The notes under the pieces are model-generated. The model ran no database searches. It had not been told where the DNA came from and was given only the letters and a program-made list of their open reading frames with translations. The position numbers and the translations under genes were made by a program. Shown here piece by piece: positions 1-7,459 of a stretch of DNA of 64,000 nucleotides (position 1 is its first letter; every line of letters starts with the position of its first letter). Location: contig JAVYVJ010000003.1 in the NCBI GenBank assembly GCA_038727705.1, positions 78,035-142,034 on the forward strand, read 5' to 3'. The DNA comes from Zestosphaera sp. (lineage in GTDB: Archaea > Thermoproteota > Thermoprotei_A > Sulfolobales > NBVN01).

Positions 1-132
1 AAGAGCCCCCTTCCTCCTAAGCAACTCCCCTATGTTCCTCAGTAACACCTTATAGAATTTGGGTCTGCTCCGCCATGACTTGATGGGTAACTCGCCGGCC
101 ACTGTTATTAGATACCTGTACGCTGTACTCAC
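1..132 (-). CDS. ThiI-like tRNA sulfurtransferase, N-terminal fragment (partial)
   Basis: Reading the minus strand from a GTG at 132 gives 44 open residues that run off the window edge. They include the pattern Y-L-I-T-V-A-G-E-L-P-I-K-S and a basic K-F-Y-K-V-L-L-R-N-I segment, which resemble the N-terminal ferredoxin-like part of ThiI (4-thiouridine synthesis in tRNA, sulfur transfer). The rest of the protein (THUMP and PP-loop domains) lies outside the window, so the assignment rests on the N-terminus only. A purine-rich AGGTG overlaps the proposed GTG, so the exact start is uncertain. Another THUMP protein is the main alternative. Confidence 0.5.
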   Translation of the reverse strand, partial: MSTAYRYLITVAGELPIKSWRSRPKFYKVLLRNIGELLRRKGAL

Positions 133-180
133 CTAAGTATGTGAATCTGCACGCAGACTATTAATTGAGTCTCTCATGTT

Positions 181-1476
181 TCAGGGGATGTAGAAGTTTT
201 TAACGAAGGATATGTAGTATCCAGCAACTATAGCGGTCCCTATCACGCCGGCAACGTTCGGCGCTAGAGCGTGGAAGAGCACGTATGTAGTGGGGTCTAC
301 GGACTGAGCCTCACGTTGCGCCACCCTAGCCGATATCGGTACTGCAGACACCCCGGCGCATCCGATGACCGGGTTCACCTTACCTTTGGTCGCGACGTTG
401 AGTAGCCAGGCGAAGGCTATACCTCCCACAGTCGAGACGGCGAATGCTATCAGCCCCATACCCAATATGAGGAAAGCCTTACCTATGAAAGCCAAGTACG
501 CTTCATGAGTCTGAACAGTGACGAACTGTGTTAGGAAGTCGTAGGAGAGGGTTGACCCAACACCTATCATTGTCAGTATAGTCGCGATGTCAAGTAAGGG
601 ATCCGATATAGTCTTACCATACCTCGCGACCACCTCACTTATCCCCGACTCCCTGACTATGTTACCCAGCGCGAGGGCTATCACTAAAGGCAGTGCTGCC
701 GGAACTAAGAACGCTATAACAGCGATCACCACAATCCAGAAGATCACTATCTCCTTTGAGGAGACCTCCCTGGGTTTAGGCATCTTCATCCCCCTCACGC
801 TACGTGGCACCATAAGTCTGACTATCGGCGGCTGTATGACCGGCACTAATGCTATGTAACTGTAGACCGCGATTGTGAGAGGACCTATTAGGTTGGGTGC
901 TATGTTAGTCGCAGTATATATCGTTGTCGGCCCATCAGCACCGCCGACCACTCCTATAGCCATGGCCTCAGGTAAGTTGAATAAACCTGTGGAGAGCGCT
1001 ACTAAAGTAACTACAGTAATACCTAATTGTGCCGCCGAACCCACCAACGCCCCTACAGGGTATGAGAGGAGCGGTCTGAAGTCTGAGATAGCGCCTATAC
1101 CAACGAATATCATTATGGGGCCTATCTCAGTCCTAACCACCAAGTGGTAGAGCCACGCGAGAAGTGCGGTGGACTCCGGTGTACATACTTTGACTACATC
1201 CCCTAAAGTCACCACATTGGCGAGGCCCGCCAACCCACCCAGGTTGCTGGCGCTGAACTCCGTCGCTGAGAAGGTCTCACACACGTACTGAGCTAAGTGC
1301 AACGCGGGGGCGTTAGCTAGGATCATACCAACCCCCAGAGGTAACATCAGGAGGGGCTCAACCTTCCTGAGGCCTAGGTAGAGCAGAGCGAACCCCCATA
1401 CCATGAAAATTAGTCTGATGGTGAGCTCGACAGGATCTCCTAGCATTAGGCCAGGTAGCACGAATGAGAGGTCCAT
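181..1476 (-). CDS. Sodium-pumping carboxylic acid decarboxylase, beta subunit (OadB/GcdB family)
   Basis: A 431-residue, highly hydrophobic integral membrane protein of the family that couples decarboxylation of a carboxybiotin carrier to Na+ export (beta subunit of oxaloacetate, methylmalonyl-CoA or glutaconyl-CoA decarboxylase). The family hallmark G-G-A-D-G-P-T-T-I-Y is present near residue 180, and the length matches the usual 375-435. The start is an ATG preceded by GGAGTGATG. No alpha (carboxyltransferase) or gamma/biotin carrier gene lies in the window, so the substrate cannot be named. It would add to sodium-based energy conservation along with the Mrp-hydrogenase at 53-61 kb. The family is clear; the substrate is not. 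Confidence 0.88.
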   Translation of the reverse strand: MDLSFVLPGLMLGDPVELTIRLIFMVWGFALLYLGLRKVEPLLMLPLGVGMILANAPALHLAQYVCETFSATEFSASNLGGLAGLANVVTLGDVVKVCTPESTALLAWLYHLVVRTEIGPIMIFVGIGAISDFRPLLSYPVGALVGSAAQLGITVVTLVALSTGLFNLPEAMAIGVVGGADGPTTIYTATNIAPNLIGPLTIAVYSYIALVPVIQPPIVRLMVPRSVRGMKMPKPREVSSKEIVIFWIVVIAVIAFLVPAALPLVIALALGNIVRESGISEVVARYGKTISDPLLDIATILTMIGVGSTLSYDFLTQFVTVQTHEAYLAFIGKAFLILGMGLIAFAVSTVGGIAFAWLLNVATKGKVNPVIGCAGVSAVPISARVAQREAQSVDPTTYVLFHALAPNVAGVIGTAIVAGYYISFVKNFYIP

Positions 1477-1508
1477 GCATCATCACTCCAAATAGCTATC
1501 AGTTTAAG

Positions 1509-1520
1509 GTTTAAAAATGG
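1509..1520 (-). promoter_or_regulatory. TATA box for the decarboxylase beta-subunit gene
   Basis: The minus strand reads CCATTTTTAAAC about 33-44 bases before the ATG at 1476, followed by a GGAGTGATG ribosome site. This spacing fits an archaeal TATA box with a short leader. Confidence 0.4.
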
Positions 1521-1574
1521 CTTCCTAGCAGGCCCTTTCTTCCAGGCTCCCTCAGACTGGCTTACTGTGGTTTA

Positions 1575-1810
1575 TTATGGATTCGAGACTGTCCCCCCTA
1601 CCAACATTGCCGACCTCGAGGTCGGAACCCTCCGCCATGATTTTGCGTGAGAAACCTTCGCAGACTTACGGCTGGTGCTCGCAGTAGGCGGCTGACATAG
1701 GTCCCCCGTCATCATTCCCCTTAACGTGTCCCCACGTCCACCCACTTGGGGGTTAGCCCCCAAGCAAACGCGGAGACCTGGCGGCATTCCCACCCTCACC
1801 GCCAGTCAAA
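1575..1810 (-). other. GC-rich structured intergenic segment, possible TnpB 3'-end relic
   Basis: This lies in the 464-base gap between the decarboxylase and the nuclease gene. It holds three strong inverted repeats: a 16-base palindrome at 1610-1625, a perfect 8-bp hairpin with a TTAG loop at 1745-1764, and a 7-bp stem at 1778-1784 with 1799-1805. One minus-strand reading gives N-A-A-R-S from about 1788, recalling the last RuvC motif (D-R-D-x-N-A-A-x-N) of IS605-type TnpB. TnpB genes end in a structured RNA, which would explain the hairpins. No intact transposase or target duplication is seen. An unrelated small RNA is equally possible. Confidence 0.22.
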
Positions 1811-1940
1811 TCCTCCATATAATGATGCTTCAAAAATCCATGTAACGGTTTACTTTCAACACCGACTCGGATGCTGCTCAGGCTACATCACCCATTTATC
1901 AGGAAGCCTCATGCAATGATATTTCCTTCCAACTCAGTAA

Positions 1941-2633
1941 ATGGTTAGAGGGTTAAGCGCTTTGAATGAGCGTTTCAGGAAGTGCTGTGGCGAGGTGATC
2001 ACTCTTTTAGTTGCCAGAGCGTCCGATGTTGCTAAACTATTGAGCCAGCCTCCAGCAGGTGATGAGGTCTCGATGAAGTTCGGCAAGATCTTCGAGGAGG
2101 AGTACACTCTAGCTAATCATATATACATGAGGACTGGGTACACTCAGGTTCCCAGATGGTTCGCCAGGAAGGTCGCGGCCAGGCTGAGACTTGAAGGAAT
2201 TTACAGTAGGGAGCTAGTGGTTAAGGCTTACAGGGCTTACGCTACCCTGCTTAAGGCTGACATCGTTGGTGTGAAACCCCCAACTCACTTCAGGATGTTC
2301 AGCGGCTCCCTATTAATAGGGGCTCAACCGGATCTCTACGACGAATCTACAGGCACCTATTACGAATTCAAGCTCTATCCTATAAACGAGTATGCTATGG
2401 CTCAAGCAACTGTGTTCGCTTGGGTTCTCAGGAGGCCTGTGGTGCTGGCAGGCCTTAAGGAGGATTCAAGGGAATACATGGAGGTGGAGAAAGACGTTAT
2501 CAGTCCGCCAGACGACCTTAAGGTGGATCTCGAAGATCTTAGGAGAATAGCCATCAGCGAGGATTTCTGCACAGACCCAATGATCCCTCTTCATCGATAC
2601 GTGAGGTACCATAGTGAGTGTGGAGAATCGTAA
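1941..2633 (+). CDS. PD-(D/E)XK superfamily nuclease-like protein
   Basis: A 230-residue protein of no recognised specific family. The centre carries a PD-(D/E)XK signature: P-D at 130-131, E142-F-K144, and a following helix with Q155, the order seen in RecB/Cas4-like nucleases. The upstream helix holds a cluster of glutamates at 52-54 that could supply the first metal ligand. It lacks the four cysteines of Cas4's iron-sulfur cluster, and no cas gene is near. It is isolated between a structured intergenic region and pyrB. DNA cleavage or repair is a reasonable guess; the substrate is unknown. Confidence 0.6.
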   Translation: MVRGLSALNERFRKCCGEVITLLVARASDVAKLLSQPPAGDEVSMKFGKIFEEEYTLANHIYMRTGYTQVPRWFARKVAARLRLEGIYSRELVVKAYRAYATLLKADIVGVKPPTHFRMFSGSLLIGAQPDLYDESTGTYYEFKLYPINEYAMAQATVFAWVLRRPVVLAGLKEDSREYMEVEKDVISPPDDLKVDLEDLRRIAISEDFCTDPMIPLHRYVRYHSECGES

Positions 2634-2663
2634 GCGCCTGTTGGCTGGGGAACTATAGTAGAC

Positions 2664-2672
2664 GCTTATAAG
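2664..2672 (+). promoter_or_regulatory. TATA box of the pyrB-pyrI operon
   Basis: GCTTATAAG ends 29 bases before the GTG start of pyrB at 2702, a normal archaeal promoter distance that leaves a very short leader. Confidence 0.5.
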
Positions 2673-2701
2673 CTCGGCTTCAAAGTATTTCGTGGTCCCT
2701 C

Positions 2702-3634
2702 GTGGGTAATCCGTTCCTAGGCCGTGATGTAGTGTCTGTGTTGGATTTCAGGCGGGAGGATCTGGAAGTCTTGTTTGAGTACGCGGATAGAGCCAGGGGG
2801 TTTATCAGCGGCAAGCTCCGACTGCTTGAGGGTAAGATAGTTGCTTTAGCATTCTTCGAACCCTCTACGAGAACTAGATTCAGCTTTGAGGCGGCCGCGA
2901 AGAGGCTGGGTGCCGACACGATATCGGTGAGCGGGGAGGAGGCGATAAGCACCGCGAAGGGTGAGAGCCTTGCCGACACCATCAGGATGTTGGACAGCTA
3001 CAGCGACCTAATAATCATCAGGCATAAATATGATGGTGCAGCGCTCTTCGCCGCTGAAGTGGCTACCCATCCGGTTGTGAACGGCGGTGACGGGAAACAA
3101 CATCATCCAACCCAGGCGATGATAGACCTCTACACAGTGAGGGATCTATTCGGCTGTGTGGATGGTCTAAAGTACGCCGTGGTAGGAGACCTCAAGTACG
3201 GTAGGGCCGTCACTTCATTCCTCTACGCACTCACCAGATTCAAGCCGACGGTAGTGTACCTCATATCACCACCGTTGCTGAGACCTAGGGAGGAAGTTCT
3301 GAGGACCGTTAGCGAACTTGGTCTGAATTACAGGTTCGCTGAGAATCTCGAGGATGTCGTAGGAGATGTGGACGTGGTGTACGCAAGCAGGATTCAGAAG
3401 GAAAGGTTCCCTGACCCGATGGAGTATGAGAGGGTGAGGGGTTCATACGTGCTGAACCTCAAGACCATATCTAAAGCAAGGCCGACGCTGAAAATTCTGC
3501 ATCCACTGCCGCGCGTCGACGAGATTGCACCAGAGGTAGACCTTACCCCATACGCGGCGTACTTCCATCAGGCATCGCTCGGAGTGCCAGTTAGAATGGC
3601 ACTCCTATCACTTATAGTGGGTGTTGAGTTATGA
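2702..3634 (+). CDS. pyrB: Aspartate carbamoyltransferase, catalytic subunit
   Basis: A 310-residue enzyme that joins carbamoyl phosphate to aspartate, the first committed step of pyrimidine synthesis in the cytoplasm. The carbamoyl-phosphate motif F-E-P-S-T-R-T-R appears near residue 53. H-H-P-T-Q-A near 137 and the H-P-L-P-R-V-D-E-I loop near 265 are further active-site signatures. Length matches the family. The start is a GTG; an in-frame alternative is not needed because the family N-terminus fits. The last codons overlap the start of pyrI by four bases (ATGA), so the two chains are made together and assemble as the classic c6r6 enzyme. Confidence 0.97.
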   Translation: MGNPFLGRDVVSVLDFRREDLEVLFEYADRARGFISGKLRLLEGKIVALAFFEPSTRTRFSFEAAAKRLGADTISVSGEEAISTAKGESLADTIRMLDSYSDLIIIRHKYDGAALFAAEVATHPVVNGGDGKQHHPTQAMIDLYTVRDLFGCVDGLKYAVVGDLKYGRAVTSFLYALTRFKPTVVYLISPPLLRPREEVLRTVSELGLNYRFAENLEDVVGDVDVVYASRIQKERFPDPMEYERVRGSYVLNLKTISKARPTLKILHPLPRVDEIAPEVDLTPYAAYFHQASLGVPVRMALLSLIVGVEL

Positions 3635-4074
3635 GTTCCCCTACGCTGACGGTCTCTAAGATAAGGCGCGGCACCATAATAGACCACATACCCGCCGGGA
3701 GAGCGTTGGAAGTCCTGAGGATGCTCGGCATAACGGGTAGAGAAGGTTTTAGAACTGCTGTGTTGATGAACGTGGAGAGCAGGAGACTTGGTAGGAAGGA
3801 CATAGTGAAGATCGAGGATGAGTTCCTAGACCCTAAGGAACTCAACCTCATCGCCTTAGTAGCGCCGTCAGCAACCATAAACATAGTTGAGGACTACGAA
3901 GTCAAGAGGAAGTTCAAAGTAGCAGTGCCTGACATAGTGGAGGATCTACTGAAATGCCCCAACCCAACCTGCATATCGAATAAGGCTGGAGAGCCTGTTA
4001 GGTCAAGACTCAGAAGACTCAGGGATGACCCGCTTGAACTACAGTGCATGTACTGTGGAACTATCTTCCGATGA
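3631..4074 (+). CDS. pyrI: Aspartate carbamoyltransferase, regulatory subunit
   Basis: A 147-residue regulatory chain that binds nucleotides and tunes PyrB. The N-terminal nucleotide-binding part starts around the conserved I[13 protein letters not shown] segment. The C-terminal zinc domain has C-x4-C followed by C-x2-C (C-P-N-P-T-C and C-M-Y-C), the four zinc ligands that dock onto PyrB. It overlaps the pyrB stop by four bases, so translation is probably coupled. Length and motifs are complete. Confidence 0.96.
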   Translation: MSSPTLTVSKIRRGTIIDHIPAGRALEVLRMLGITGREGFRTAVLMNVESRRLGRKDIVKIEDEFLDPKELNLIALVAPSATINIVEDYEVKRKFKVAVPDIVEDLLKCPNPTCISNKAGEPVRSRLRRLRDDPLELQCMYCGTIFR

Positions 4075-4193
4075 CAAGTAACTCTAAATCATCACTAGCT
4101 ACGCATAGAGTCACAGGATCCTCACGACATGGACTCCAGCAAAACCCCTGCCGAACACCGTCACGTGGAATCTTAAACCTAACATGAGGAAGC

Positions 4194-4202
4194 CATATAT
4201 AG
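4194..4202 (+). promoter_or_regulatory. TATA box of the amidohydrolase gene
   Basis: CATATATAG lies about 17-25 bases before the ATG at 4219. That spacing would give an almost leaderless message from 4219; the ATG at 4237 is the alternative start. Confidence 0.5.
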
Positions 4203-4218
4203 TGGTCTGCCAACTACT

Positions 4219-5595
4219 ATGTTTAGGTGTTTCCAGATGGAGAAGGTTGATATCATGGTGTACGGTAGGTATATTCTGACACTTGACCACGCTGACCGAG
4301 TCATTCCTAGGGGGGCTGTGGCCATCAGAGACGGCCTCATCGTCGACGTAGGGGAGGAGAACGACATGCGTAGTAAGTACGTAGCTGACGAAGTCGTTGA
4401 GAGGAGGCACCACATCATCATTCCAGGCCTGATTGACTGCCACACTCACACACAGCAGTACCTCCTCAGATCAGCGATAAGTGATGCGATGCTTCAGTTA
4501 CCTCCAGTCTGGACTAAAGTGTTGGTCCCGTTCGAGAGGATAATGGGGGAGAGTCTCGCGAGACTCTCAACTCAGGCGAGCATAGTGAACATGTTGAAGA
4601 ACGGGGTGACGTACTTCATAGAGGCGGGGGCCCCCTACGCAGAAACACTCGCTGAGGAGGTTTTAAGGTCAGGTATTAGGGGGGTGGTTACCTACGCGAC
4701 TTACGACATATCTGAGGAGAGGGTTGATGAGGCACAGAGCGTGATGAGGAGGGTTAGAGAACTTTACAGGACGTATGTTGGGAGAGGTGCCAATCTTCGT
4801 GTGTGGATGAGCATAAGGCAGGTTATGATGGTTTCAGAGGAGCTGATGGAAGAGGTAATAGAGTTTAGCAGGGAGTACGGCTTAGGCCTTACGATTCACC
4901 TAGGTGAGTACCAGGGAGAGGTTGACTACACGCTCGCTAGGTACGGGATGAGACCCCTCGAATACATGGTTAGGAGGGGGCTTAAGGACATTAAGCCTGC
5001 GGTCATAGCTCACGGCGTCTTCCTATCGCCAAAGGAAGTTGACATCCTTAGGACGCACGGGATTGGAGTATGCTGGTGTCCGACAGTCGACTCCTGGTTG
5101 ATGGGTCCTCATTGGGTTGGTCTCACGGGGGTTGAGGATCTAAAGGTAGGATTAGGTAGCGACGGTGGGGCTTGGAACAGGCTGGACCTGCTTCATGAAG
5201 CAAAGGTTGCCAAAGCATTGGGCAAGGCAGTCGCCAACGCAGTCACCTACTTTAAGGCGGGCCTGGACTCCACCACCCTTTTAAGTATGATGACAGGCTC
5301 GAAAGGTTTGATGATCGGGGACAGAGTAGGAAGGGTAGAGAAAGGCTTTGCCGCAGACCTAACAATACTTGACGCAAGGACCCTCAAAACTCTGCCGTTG
5401 AATAATCCTGTGGACGCGGTAGTGAATTACCTGGAGGGGGATGATGTCACAGACGTCATGGTTGGCGGGAAGCTCGTGCTCGAGGACGGAAGAGTGCGTG
5501 CAATCGATGAGGAGAAGATATTGGAGGAACTGCTGAACAGGGAGGAGGAAGTTAAAGAGAAACTCAGCGAGCTGGTTAGGTGTCTTAAAATCTAG
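4219..5595 (+). CDS. Amidohydrolase of the SAH/MTA deaminase - guanine deaminase group
   Basis: A 458-residue TIM-barrel metal hydrolase. Visible signatures are D-C-H-T-H-T-Q (metal histidines), H-L-G-E in the middle of the barrel, A-H-G-V-F-L-S, and G-L-G-S-D-G-G near the C-terminal side, followed by the small beta-sandwich that closes the fold. This order is that of cytosine/guanine and S-adenosylhomocysteine/methylthioadenosine deaminases. An SAH deaminase role would suit an organism with methyltransferases, but the sequence does not fix the substrate, and chlorohydrolase-like members share the fold. Leaderless start at 4219 or ATG at 4237 are both possible. Confidence 0.8.
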   Translation: MFRCFQMEKVDIMVYGRYILTLDHADRVIPRGAVAIRDGLIVDVGEENDMRSKYVADEVVERRHHIIIPGLIDCHTHTQQYLLRSAISDAMLQLPPVWTKVLVPFERIMGESLARLSTQASIVNMLKNGVTYFIEAGAPYAETLAEEVLRSGIRGVVTYATYDISEERVDEAQSVMRRVRELYRTYVGRGANLRVWMSIRQVMMVSEELMEEVIEFSREYGLGLTIHLGEYQGEVDYTLARYGMRPLEYMVRRGLKDIKPAVIAHGVFLSPKEVDILRTHGIGVCWCPTVDSWLMGPHWVGLTGVEDLKVGLGSDGGAWNRLDLLHEAKVAKALGKAVANAVTYFKAGLDSTTLLSMMTGSKGLMIGDRVGRVEKGFAADLTILDARTLKTLPLNNPVDAVVNYLEGDDVTDVMVGGKLVLEDGRVRAIDEEKILEELLNREEEVKEKLSELVRCLKI

Positions 5596-5621
5596 TCCTC
5601 CAACTAGTAGCGTTTGAATCA

Positions 5622-6194
5622 CTAGCTTAGAATCGAAACCCACAGGTTTTCAGTTAGACCTCTTACATTAACCTTCCCAGCAAGCTTCTCTCTGATGGGC
5701 TCCGCATCCCTCCATTCTTCCTCACTTAATGGCGGAACACCTACTCTCCCCACCGTCTCCCTGAGCAAGTTAACTATCCTAACTGCTCCCTCCTCAGATT
5801 TAGGTATGACTATCCATATGTCGTAGAATACCGTCGGCCTGAAGGCCCTCGGGATCTCGGCAAGGAACTCGAGTATGATGTAATCATCGGTCTCGATCCC
5901 GGCTCTGTACAGGACTTTCTTCAGCATAGCCATGAACACTCCTGTGGGGAGCAGGAAGGCGAGCGCCAATCCCTTTATGAGCTGAGCGGTGGAGACGTTC
6001 ACACCCTTAGACTCGGCAACCCTGTCAAGAGCCTTCTGAGCCTCATCCCTCTCAAGCTCGGCAAAAGCGACGCCCATCTTCCTCAGAATATCCGCTAATG
6101 GTTTCCTGACTATCAAGCCAAGGCCAAACGCTTTGGAAGCTTTATCTAAGAACCTCTTGCTCACATACAGCATGAAAGGCTCTGTGCTAACCAT
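5622..6194 (-). CDS. Unrecognised 190-residue protein
   Basis: The reading frame has normal codon use for this genome and runs convergent with the amidohydrolase, 26 bases away. The protein is mixed alpha/beta, with a hydrophobic stretch around residues 90-112 (L-I-K-G-L-A-L-A-F-L-L-P) that could be one membrane helix or a buried core. It has no cysteine pair, P-loop or other catalytic signature that I recognise. The C-terminal third is rich in acidic and basic residues. I cannot assign a function. Confidence 0.7.
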   Translation of the reverse strand: MVSTEPFMLYVSKRFLDKASKAFGLGLIVRKPLADILRKMGVAFAELERDEAQKALDRVAESKGVNVSTAQLIKGLALAFLLPTGVFMAMLKKVLYRAGIETDDYIILEFLAEIPRAFRPTVFYDIWIVIPKSEEGAVRIVNLLRETVGRVGVPPLSEEEWRDAEPIREKLAGKVNVRGLTENLWVSILS

Positions 6195-6553
6195 AAAAGC
6201 TTTCCCTCAAATAATCCTAAACACAAAAACGCTTAAAAAACTGTAAGTATTAACAGCCTGAAATTAAATTATTGCATGAAGCATTAATCGACACCTTTCA
6301 TGCGGGGATGTTGGATTACACTCTCCGGGGTCATTGAACCTGTGCTGATTATTGTGATTCCCTGCCTCCTATCCTCCACACATACTTCTGGGCTTGCCCT
6401 TCAAAAGCTTATCCTCAGAGCATGGAGGGATGAGGATTAGAGGTGAATCAATACAGACTCGAGAATAAGTGATAGAGCTTCCCCCGCGAAGCAAGTCCTA
6501 AGCCCCTATGAAAGGAGCTATGAAGTACTCATGGATCTTGCGTAATGAAGACG
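6195..6553. other. 359-base intergenic region, no gene seen
   Basis: This separates two minus-strand genes. The part next to 6195 is A/T-rich (AAAAAAC and TTAAATTATT runs around 6220-6275) and probably holds the promoter of the 190-residue gene. No open frame with family resemblance, tRNA or clear hairpin was seen in the rest. Confidence 0.4.
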
Positions 6554-7258
6554 TTAGATGTATGCGTCCCTAGTCTTGTAGAGGTTGTATGCGGAATGAG
6601 CTAGTAGTCCTAAACCCGTCAGACTGCCCACTAAGAGAAGCACTAAGAACAATGTGGCGTAGGATTCACCCATCCCGTACTGCGATGCTACACCAGATCG
6701 TTCAGAGGCGTTAGTCAATGCGTAGATACAGTAATACGATATATTCGCCAGAATCACCATCGGTAGGGGCATAGTTGAGAGGGCCATCATATAGCCCATA
6801 GCCCTCCTCTTTTTCAGGAAAGACATAGCCATTATGCAGGGAAGGGCCAGCACGAGCGCTGAGACTGCAAAGGGCAATGAGTACGTCCCGCCCAAGACGA
6901 AGAAAACCACCATACCCAATACATAGCTTCTGTAAGCCCTCCTGACCTCCGCTATCCTGTCAGTGAACTCGTATACTGCAAGGCCGCACCATCTGACCAC
7001 CTTCTCCACATCCTCCACGAACTCCCTCGATAACTCTCGACCCCTCAGCGATGACGCCTTACTGTAGACCTCCCTCACCTTACCGTTTATGAGCTTAGCG
7101 AGCTCGACGTTGTCATGCTTGATGTTCTCTACCACATAGTCTAGGGAAGCCCTAGCCCTCCCAATATGCTTCCTCATCAACTTTGCAGATGTCATATTTT
7201 CAAGCTTCACTAGGAGATCACGTGCTTCACGTAACAAAGTAGCGCTCTCCAAGATCAC
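6554..7258 (-). CDS. Membrane protein of unknown function with an N-terminal helical domain
   Basis: A 234-residue protein. Residues 1-105 are charged, helical and soluble. About four hydrophobic segments follow, near 112-126, 130-150, 158-182 and 205-225, and the chain ends in a short polar tail. Start is a GTG shortly after an A/T-rich stretch that would act as promoter. It lies downstream of the symporter pair on the same strand, but a T-rich terminator-like tract at 7291-7308 separates them. I do not recognise the family. Confidence 0.7.
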   Translation of the reverse strand: MILESATLLREARDLLVKLENMTSAKLMRKHIGRARASLDYVVENIKHDNVELAKLINGKVREVYSKASSLRGRELSREFVEDVEKVVRWCGLAVYEFTDRIAEVRRAYRSYVLGMVVFFVLGGTYSLPFAVSALVLALPCIMAMSFLKKRRAMGYMMALSTMPLPMVILANISYYCIYALTNASERSGVASQYGMGESYATLFLVLLLVGSLTGLGLLAHSAYNLYKTRDAYI

Positions 7259-7290
7259 CAGACCTCGTGAGAGAATATGGATAATATCTT

Positions 7291-7308
7291 ATTAAAAATA
7301 AAAAATAA
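7291..7308 (-). terminator. T-rich terminator after the symporter operon
   Basis: On the minus strand the DNA reads TTATTTTTTATTTTTAAT, 25 bases after the stop of the small partner gene. Runs of T like this end transcription in archaea. The same A/T-rich stretch may also serve as promoter for the downstream membrane protein gene starting at 7258. Confidence 0.5.
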
Positions 7309-7332
7309 CAACTGGGTTTCAGACCTCTTGAG

Positions 7333-7449
7333 CTACCCTGACTTTTTCTCTCTAGCTCCGAACAGCTTCACAAAACAGTATGTCATGAGCCCTAAGATGA
7401 AGAACCACGACACCAACAGGAAGAACAACGCCGCAGGATCAAAAGGCAT
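7333..7449 (-). CDS. 38-residue single-span partner of the NSS symporter (MetS-like)
   Basis: A short minus-strand frame found by reading the DNA directly after the symporter. It encodes 38 residues: M-P-F-D-P-A-A, one membrane helix (L-F-F-L-L-V-S-W-F-F-I-L-G-L), and a basic tail ending K-K-S-G. The ATG is 10 bases after the symporter stop, with AGGTGATG just before it. Bacterial sodium:neurotransmitter-type transporters such as MetPS have a very short second subunit (MetS) encoded directly downstream, with the same one-helix plan. I infer a small subunit or stabiliser of the transporter. Confidence 0.7.
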   Translation of the reverse strand: MPFDPAALFFLLVSWFFILGLMTYCFVKLFGAREKKSG

Positions 7450-7459
7450 CACACATCAC

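Noticed and set aside
1575-1600. tRNA-like sequence (TCTCGAATCC on the minus strand)
   Set aside because: It resembles a T-arm loop, but no acceptor stem, anticodon arm or D-arm can be drawn around it.
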